Source: Planctomycetota bacterium
GTDB lineage: Bacteria > Planctomycetota > UBA8108 > UBA1146 > JAJFFE01
DNA length: 41,495 nt
Assembly: GCA_021776775.1 (NCBI GenBank)
Contig: JAJFFE010000200.1
Span: 1 to 41,495, forward strand
Reading direction: 5' to 3'
Positions 36,608 to 41,495 of this stretch are shown here, piece by piece. Made by a program: the position numbers and the translations under genes. Numbering within the stretch: the first letter of the stretch is position 1; each line of letters starts with the position of its first letter. A model generated the notes under the pieces. That model ran no database searches. It saw only the letters and a program-made list of their open reading frames with translations, and was not told the DNA's origin.

Positions 36608-38560
36608 TTACCGGGGTTTGATCGGCCGCACGTTGACCGGGCGAACGGTGGCTCCCGGCCTCGACGGCGTCTTACCAGACCTCAGCGGGGCGCGCACCCG
36701 TTTGGACTCGGCCTCCCAGTCCGAGGCCGACCAGCGATCTAGGCCGAGAGTCTCCGCCGCACCCCTCGCGTACACCCACATATCCAGGACCTCGTTCCGA
36801 TCCCGGATGGGCTGGAACGTCCAGGTCGTTCGGCCAGCGCTCTTTCGCTCTGCCTTGACCTCGGAGCACAGCTGGCGGAAGAACTCGGGGTCTTGTTCGT
36901 TGATGTGACACCAGCCGCGCGGATACCCCTCTTCCTCCGGCCGCAGCGGAGGGTCCCGCTTCAGCCAAGCGAAGAGCTCCTCTTTCGCCATGTCCGTGCC
37001 CACCGGCCAGTACCGACCCCCCCTCGCGATCCGGTTCCCCCGCCGATCAACGTCGACCGTCTTCGCTGTGCCAATGATCGTGCGTAGGTGGCTCTGGCCG
37101 CGCACCGCGATGGCTCTCGGGATGCCCCTCACGCGTTTGTAGACCTCGCTCGACAGATAGCCGGCGTCGATCGCCATGCGCGACACCCTCGCGCGCGCGT
37201 CCTCGTGCCCGCCCTTGATCTTGAAGGTCTCCCCCAGGAGCCGCTCGACGTGCTTCCACACCTCGTTTTCGCTCGGATCCCCCGGCCAGATCCGACGATC
37301 GATCACCCAGCACTCCATCTCGGGCCCGTAGGCGAGCAGAAGACACTCGATGCGGTTCTTCTGAACGTCCAGACCAGCGACGAGAACGGACGCCCGCTTG
37401 GGGATCACGTTCATGGGGTAGCGCTCGCGGCGCCGGTAGAGCTCTTCCCACTCGGGCGCGTCGCCCTTGTCGACGTACGTTTCGGCTAGGACCGTGTTCA
37501 CGAACGCTTTCAGCTTCGGAACGACCTTGCACGACTCGACCCACTTCTCCGCGATCTGCTCCCAACTCGATCCCAGCAGGGTGTAGAGCGCCGACAGGTG
37601 ATAGCCGCGCCCGCTGTCCGACCGCTCGGGGACGTCCGGGATCCACTCTCCGTTGCGGACCATGTCCGGTTTCTGTTTCTCCTCGATCTGCGCGGAGCAG
37701 TGTGGGCAGCCAGCGCGCACGCTCGTCGGGTCCGCGTCGTCAAAGTGCAGCATCCCCCGGGGGATCGTCTTCGGGATGCGCGTGTGCTCCTCGCTGAACA
37801 CCAGGACGAACTTCCCCCCGCACTCGGGGCATGGCAGGTAGTACCGGCGTCGGTCTGAGAGCTCGTAATAGCTCTCGATTGCGCTCCGGCGGTAGGTGGT
37901 CGGCGACGAGATCAGCAAGGTGGTCGCACCGATTCGCGTGTGCAGGAACGTTTCCTGACGGGCCTCGACCAGGGACACCGGGTCGCCCTCGCCCTGAACG
38001 TCACGCGGGAACTTGTCGAGCTCGTCTAGAACGACGACCGGCATGGCCGAGGCCCGGTAGGCGTTCGAGGTCTGGCCCGTTGCCACCCGGATGAACCCTC
38101 CCGGGAACACCTTCAGGTCCCAGGTATTGCCTGAGTCCCGCGACCCCGGACGCGCCACGCGCTCGCGCAGCTCTGGGGTGTCCTCGATCAGCGGCTCGAC
38201 CTTGGTCTTCGAGTTGATCTTCGCATCGGTGTCCGTGGGCCAGAGGATCAGGACGCGACGCGGCGAGTGCGCCATCCAGTAGCCAACGGCGCCGAGCGCC
38301 CCATCGGTCTTCCCGACCTGGCTCGCGAACTGCCACACATGACGGCGCAGGGACGGATCGTTCAGCGCGTCGATCGGCTCCCGCAAGTACGGGGTCCGGT
38401 CGAACGAATAGAGCCCGGGGTAGGCGTTGCCCTCGGAGATGAACCGATGCCGCTCGATCCACTGGGACGGCGTTAGGAGCTCGGGGACGTCAAGACCGAG
38501 CAGAGCCCCCTCGATATCGGGGGGAAGGGTTGCTTGCAGAGCGACGAACGGCGGGGTCAC
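36608..38560 (-). CDS. terL: Terminase large subunit, GpA family (650 aa)
   Basis: Start GTG 38560. The N-terminal ATPase has a P-loop-like QVGKT (residues 81-85) and Walker B VVVLDE (174-179). Two CxxC pairs (CPECGGK and CPHCSAQ) lie about residues 230-285. The C-terminal nuclease opens with LVAGLDVQKNRIECLLLAYG and has MAIDAGYLSS, supplying acidic metal ligands. Role: cuts genome concatemers and packages DNA into proheads. Lambda GpA-type terminases cut at cos, which fits the terminal repeat. 50 bases of leader precede it. Confidence 0.95.
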   Translation of the reverse strand: MTPPFVALQATLPPDIEGALLGLDVPELLTPSQWIERHRFISEGNAYPGLYSFDRTPYLREPIDALNDPSLRRHVWQFASQVGKTDGALGAVGYWMAHSPRRVLILWPTDTDAKINSKTKVEPLIEDTPELRERVARPGSRDSGNTWDLKVFPGGFIRVATGQTSNAYRASAMPVVVLDELDKFPRDVQGEGDPVSLVEARQETFLHTRIGATTLLISSPTTYRRSAIESYYELSDRRRYYLPCPECGGKFVLVFSEEHTRIPKTIPRGMLHFDDADPTSVRAGCPHCSAQIEEKQKPDMVRNGEWIPDVPERSDSGRGYHLSALYTLLGSSWEQIAEKWVESCKVVPKLKAFVNTVLAETYVDKGDAPEWEELYRRRERYPMNVIPKRASVLVAGLDVQKNRIECLLLAYGPEMECWVIDRRIWPGDPSENEVWKHVERLLGETFKIKGGHEDARARVSRMAIDAGYLSSEVYKRVRGIPRAIAVRGQSHLRTIIGTAKTVDVDRRGNRIARGGRYWPVGTDMAKEELFAWLKRDPPLRPEEEGYPRGWCHINEQDPEFFRQLCSEVKAERKSAGRTTWTFQPIRDRNEVLDMWVYARGAAETLGLDRWSASDWEAESKRVRAPLRSGKTPSRPGATVRPVNVRPIKPR

Positions 38561-38569
38561 CCGCCCAGG

Positions 38570-39199
38570 CTAGTCTCTGTGCTTCTCCCAGACGATGGCC
38601 ACCTGGTTGGCCTGGGTCGCGGACTCCGTGTGGAACGCGAACCCGTCGCGGAACCTGAAGCCGAGTTCGATCGGGAGATCACCGGCCGATAGAGCTGCCA
38701 TCTTGGGAAACACGTCGCTCCCGCTATCGCTGCCCGGAACGAAGGTCACCTTGACTCCCGAGGCGCCGTCCAGCGCGATAACCCGAATGATGCGCCCAGC
38801 CGTTCCCGGTCCAGCCTGACTATCAGCGACGTCGGCGACGGCCTCGCCGTCCATGGTCGGAAACTGGGTATTGAACGGGGTTCCGTTGTTCCAGGTGACG
38901 AGGTAGCCGGCGGACGGGTTGGGAATCATAGGGGCGGTCTCCGTGGCACGAGTCCTAGCCGACTCAGACGAGATCTGCCAGCCACTCTCACGAAGCCTGA
39001 ATGGTGGCAACGGCAGATCCGCCCACAAGGTGGGGTCCGCACCCCTCAAGGTGAAGTGATCCCCGCAGGCTTCCTCACCGGTCCACCAATCCCCATTCCT
39101 GTCTAGCTCGGCCGCATACACGAGCTCGGTAGACCCTGGGATGTAAATCAGAACCCGCTCGCCAATCTCAGCAGTCCCGATCGGCTTCCAGTCAAGCAT
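38570..39199 (-). CDS. DUF551-like N-terminus fused to a C-terminal domain (209 aa)
   Basis: The N-terminal ~70 residues (DWKPIGTAEIGERVLIYIPG, ending PTLWADLPLPPFRL) match the DUF551 pattern, with the closing W-x-x-LPxPP. The remaining part from MIPNPSAGYL (residue 91; ATG 38929 with GGAGA about 10 bases upstream) is a separate beta-rich domain that could be made as a 119-aa protein from its own start. Functions unknown. The gene overlaps its predecessor by 8 bases and lies 9 bases before terL. Confidence 0.65.
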   Translation of the reverse strand: MLDWKPIGTAEIGERVLIYIPGSTELVYAAELDRNGDWWTGEEACGDHFTLRGADPTLWADLPLPPFRLRESGWQISSESARTRATETAPMIPNPSAGYLVTWNNGTPFNTQFPTMDGEAVADVADSQAGPGTAGRIIRVIALDGASGVKVTFVPGSDSGSDVFPKMAALSAGDLPIELGFRFRDGFAFHTESATQANQVAIVWEKHRD

Positions 39200-39425
39200 C
39201 TCGCGCCACCTTCTGCCCAGGGTCGTGGTCGGACCAGTCCTTGCTCTCGCCGCCGTCGTACACGTCGTGATCGATCAGCTGCCGAGCCTTCTGCTCGTAA
39301 TGCTCGGTCGGAGGGATGTAGCCCGGCGGAAAGCACTCGTAGCAGTGCGCCCGCCAGTCCTCGCCCTCGTCCCAAAAAGGACGGTTGCAGCCGATGCAGA
39401 TCAGGCGTTCGCCCTCGCCGATCAT
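39192..39425 (-). CDS. Zinc-binding protein (77 aa)
   Basis: The ATG at 39425 overlaps the coiled-coil gene stop as ATGA. RLICIGCNRPFWDEGEDWRA then HCYECFPPGY gives two CxxC pairs. The rest is acidic and Tyr/Asp-rich. It sits in the small-gene block between terminase subunits. A regulatory or DNA-packaging accessory role is possible but unsupported. Confidence 0.65.
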   Translation of the reverse strand: MIGEGERLICIGCNRPFWDEGEDWRAHCYECFPPGYIPPTEHYEQKARQLIDHDVYDGGESKDWSDHDPGQKVARDA

Positions 39426-39925
39426 GGGTCGACCCTCCGCAGCCGCTCCGCCTCCAGCTCGACATTCGCGTCGCGCGCTGCGGCGAGGTCGGCCTTCATC
39501 TTGCGAATCGTGTCGACGAACGGCGGCCCAGCCTCGTCGCCAAGCACAATCCCGATTTCGCACTTCAGCGAGTGCAACCCATCCCGCTCCGCCTCCGCGG
39601 CTTTGAGCTTGTCGCGGAGGTCGTCGAAAGTCTTCTGCTGGTCCCACCCTTCGTACGTGCGCCGCAGAGCGTCCCGCTCCGCCTCGGCCGCTTCGAGCTT
39701 GGCGCGGAGGTCGTCAATCGTTCCGAGCAGGGCGACTCGACACAGATCGAACCCGTCGCTCTCCTCTGCTAACCGATCCTGTTTCCGCTTCGCCTCCTCC
39801 AAGCGCTGCTCCAGGTCGCGAATGGCTTGGCGGCTCTCCTCGTGCAAGCCCCGGCACGCAGGCACTCCCTGCTTGTATGAGATAGCTTCGTTGAGTCGAT
39901 GCTGTAGCCCGTCGTACCTCCCCAT
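39422..39925 (-). CDS. Coiled-coil protein (167 aa)
   Basis: The ATG at 39925 overlaps the previous stop as TGATG. Almost the whole length is coiled coil: RQAIRDLEQRLEEAKRKQDR, DDLRAKLEAAEAERDALRRT and the near-copy DDLRDKLKAAEAERDGLHSL, showing an internal repeat of about 33 residues. The longer frame from 40504 is a shadow of the upstream gene. Likely a structural or assembly rod. Function unknown. Confidence 0.7.
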   Translation of the reverse strand: MGRYDGLQHRLNEAISYKQGVPACRGLHEESRQAIRDLEQRLEEAKRKQDRLAEESDGFDLCRVALLGTIDDLRAKLEAAEAERDALRRTYEGWDQQKTFDDLRDKLKAAEAERDGLHSLKCEIGIVLGDEAGPPFVDTIRKMKADLAAARDANVELEAERLRRVDP

Positions 39926-40845
39926 CACTCCACCCACTCTTTCAGCGCGTCTAGTTCTCCAGCTCGCTCCAGGACGAGCCGGGCCTGAGCCCTGATCCGC
40001 ATGAGTGGAGAGCTCACCAGGCCGCCCGCCTTCTCGTGCTCGACCATCTCGCGCTCGACGTCGCGCGCTAGCCGCAGGTTGGAGTCGCGCATGTCGCGCA
40101 GCCGGTCGAGCTCCTCGACTAGGTCGCCGATCTTCTGGGCGGAAATCGATTTCACCGTTCCTTCGGGTAGCTCCAAGGGCGGGGCGTCTGGAAGGCACAG
40201 CGTTTCTTCGTAGTGCTTGAGCTTGGCCAGTGCAGCACAGAGACGGAGCCATAACTTTTCCCGCCAGCCGTCTTGATAGGACAGCGCGCCTCTCGCTCCC
40301 TCTAGGTCGTCCTTCGCGATCTCCAACAGGCACGTAGCGCACCGCTGCGCGCCTGTTTTGGGATCTGCGCCTGCGTACCGACACGGCTTCTCGCATCCGT
40401 AGCAGTGGTCGGGTAGCAGCGCCTCTAGCTCGTTCCTGTTCTCCACGAGCTTGGCCTCCGCTGCCTCCCACCTGCTGCGCAACGTCCACGGCGGATAGGT
40501 CCATTTGTGTGATGACTCCGGAGGAAGCCGAAGCCGAGCGTTCTCCTCTTCGAGCTCCAGGACTAGGTCGAACGTTGCGCGCACCCGTAAGGGGTCCAGC
40601 AGGCCGCCGAACACGAGCTCGGGCGACGCGAACGAGTGGGCCTTCTCGTGCTCAGCGATCTCGGCCGGGGTGTAGGGATCAGCCATCTGCGCCCACCTCC
40701 GTGACGTGGTCCGGGTGCATCCGGCCGGATCCTGATCCTCTGCCACCCGCACCTCCGTGAGCCCCTTCACTATCGATACCAGTTCGTTGACCGCTTGCCG
40801 AGCCGCCCGGCCAACTGCCTCTGCTAGTTGTTCCCTTGCGTCCAT
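39925..40845 (-). CDS. Zinc-binding coiled-coil protein with internal duplication (306 aa)
   Basis: The ATG at 40845 has GGAGG upstream and overlaps terS by 22 bases. Cys148, Cys151 and Cys155 (HCYGCEKPC) with Cys169/Cys172 (RCATC) form a probable zinc site. Two segments resemble each other: EIAEHEKAHSFASPELVFGG with LRVRATFDLVLELE near residues 62-100, and REMVEHEKAGGLVSSPLMRI with RAQARLVLERA near 266-295. The rest is helical. Unknown function, but it is encoded between the two terminase genes, so a packaging role is possible. Confidence 0.65.
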   Translation of the reverse strand: MDAREQLAEAVGRAARQAVNELVSIVKGLTEVRVAEDQDPAGCTRTTSRRWAQMADPYTPAEIAEHEKAHSFASPELVFGGLLDPLRVRATFDLVLELEEENARLRLPPESSHKWTYPPWTLRSRWEAAEAKLVENRNELEALLPDHCYGCEKPCRYAGADPKTGAQRCATCLLEIAKDDLEGARGALSYQDGWREKLWLRLCAALAKLKHYEETLCLPDAPPLELPEGTVKSISAQKIGDLVEELDRLRDMRDSNLRLARDVEREMVEHEKAGGLVSSPLMRIRAQARLVLERAGELDALKEWVE

Positions 40846-41462
40846 TCTTCTCGAACCTCCACTGCGAGGCGCCGGAACGCCTCTTCCAGAACCGCGACCA
40901 CCGCGTCGCCCGCCTGGGACTCCGTCATCCCTATCGCCTTCGGGCCCGCGTTCCTTCCGGCTGCCAGGATGGTGTCCCGCACTCGCCGGAAGAGTTCCTC
41001 TGAGCGGCCCTTGGCCGCGTGCGCGTCGACGAGATCGCCGAGCGCCTTCTGCGTATCTATCTGCGCCTTCTGGGCCGCGGCCTCCGCCTTGAGCACGCGC
41101 GCCTCGGTGAGTCGCAGCGCGAACGGGTCGGGCTCTGGGGGGGCGACACCGGCGGTAGCTGCGCCGTTCGCCCCCCCTGCCTCACGGGGCCATTCAACCT
41201 CTGCGATCTCAACGACGATTCCCTGGGGGCGTCCGTGTCGGTCGACCGGAGCGGCAGCCTTGGATAACCGGCCGTCCTCCCTCGCGCGGCGCACCGTCTG
41301 CGGGTCACACCCCCGCAACTTGGCGTAGGCAGCGATCGAGATCCTCGACTGCGGAGCCGTCACCGACAAACCGTCCCCACAGAGCGCGCGCACAGCTGCC
41401 TTCGTGGCAGCCCCACCAGACATCCCGGCAGCTCGTGCGCATGGGCGATACGCAGGCTGCAT
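40824..41462 (-). CDS. terS: Terminase small subunit (212 aa)
   Basis: ATG 41462 with AGAGG about 8 bases upstream. Residues about 41-66 (ISIAAYAKLRGCDPQTVRRA) form a Nu1-like winged/HTH DNA-binding region. Residues ~115-160 are helical (LRLTEARVLKAEAAAQKAQI), the usual dimer/assembly region, and the C-terminus is a terminase-large-binding-like helix. Role: recognises the packaging site and brings the large subunit. It lies just across the terminal junction from the HNH gene run and two zinc/coil genes before terL, matching lambda Nu1-A order only loosely. Confidence 0.8.
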   Translation of the reverse strand: MQPAYRPCARAAGMSGGAATKAAVRALCGDGLSVTAPQSRISIAAYAKLRGCDPQTVRRAREDGRLSKAAAPVDRHGRPQGIVVEIAEVEWPREAGGANGAATAGVAPPEPDPFALRLTEARVLKAEAAAQKAQIDTQKALGDLVDAHAAKGRSEELFRRVRDTILAAGRNAGPKAIGMTESQAGDAVVAVLEEAFRRLAVEVREEWTQGNN

Positions 41463-41481
41463 AGTTTGGACCTCTTTCGAT

Positions 41482-41495
41482 CCTGGGGCGTCACC
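41482..41495. repeat. Right copy of 14-bp terminal direct repeat
   Basis: CCTGGGGCGTCACC repeats bases 1-14. It lies 20 bases upstream of the small terminase start. It could be a cohesive-end sequence or the overlap of a circular assembly. Confidence 0.8.

Noticed and set aside
39422..40504. 360-aa version of the coiled-coil gene starting at 40504
   Set aside because: It would overlap the zinc/coiled-coil gene by nearly 580 bases; ATG 39925 is coupled to that gene's stop.
1..41495. CRISPR array, diversity-generating retroelement, insertion sequence, integrase or transposase
   Set aside because: No spaced direct repeats of CRISPR type, no reverse transcriptase, and no recognisable transposase or recombinase among the encoded proteins.

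Overview
The window is a complete or nearly complete genome of a GC-rich, tailed, contractile-tail (myovirus-type) double-stranded DNA phage. The first 14 bases recur as the last 14 bases, and the gene order reads continuously across that junction, so the molecule is best read as a circle or as a linear genome with cohesive ends. About 60 genes are packed tightly, with many ATGA, GTGA or TTGA stop/start overlaps. All but six lie on the minus strand. The host cannot be named. A Gram-negative host is likely (inference) because of lipoprotein signals, a Tat-like signal peptide, spanin-like membrane proteins and a Mu-like tail.

In the direction of minus-strand transcription the layout is as follows. 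(1) 12808 to 9507: early and replication genes, namely a small basic protein, an ASCH-like phage protein, a DUF1376-type replication protein whose gene carries a perfect DnaA box and hexanucleotide repeats (candidate origin), a DnaC-like ATPase with a degenerate P-loop, and small membrane or exported proteins. (2) 9465 to 3801: a satellite adhesion/structural cluster with a minor tail-like protein, a fibre-associated protein, an 894-aa beta-helix protein with 11 tandem repeats, a secreted beta-helix protein, and a strong terminator at about 3703-3739. (3) 3605 to 10: an XRE-type regulator followed by a coupled run of small genes including an HNH nuclease. This run crosses the terminal junction into (4) 41462 to 36372, packaging genes: small terminase, zinc-ribbon and coiled-coil accessory proteins, GpA-type large terminase and a gpW-like protein. 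(5) 36375 to 31201: portal, fused prohead protease-capsid, cement protein, head-tail joining and tail terminator. (6) 31189 to 21266: a complete Mu-like contractile tail (sheath, tube, chaperone with a -1 frameshift site, tape measure, gpN, gpP, gp45 spike, gp46, gp47, gp48), interrupted by an initiator-like tRNA-Met gene. (7) 21253 to 15633: two tail-fibre proteins, an alpha/beta-hydrolase-like protein and membrane/lysis-type genes.

The only plus-strand block, 12943-15450, encodes a RecT-like recombinase and small accessory proteins ending with a lipoprotein. It diverges from the replication genes at 12809-12942 and meets the late operon tail-to-tail at a hairpin-rich terminator region (15451-15632). 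There are no stretches over 300 bases without a gene.

The phage is a mosaic: lambda-type packaging (GpA terminase, GpB-like portal, gpW) is joined to a Mu-type tail. I recognise no Mu transposase, no integrase, no DNA polymerase and no canonical endolysin. The most unusual points are the phage-encoded initiator-like tRNA inside the tail operon, the candidate origin inside the DUF1376 gene, the frameshift chaperone, and the repeat-built adhesin duplicated in context with the main tail-fibre locus.
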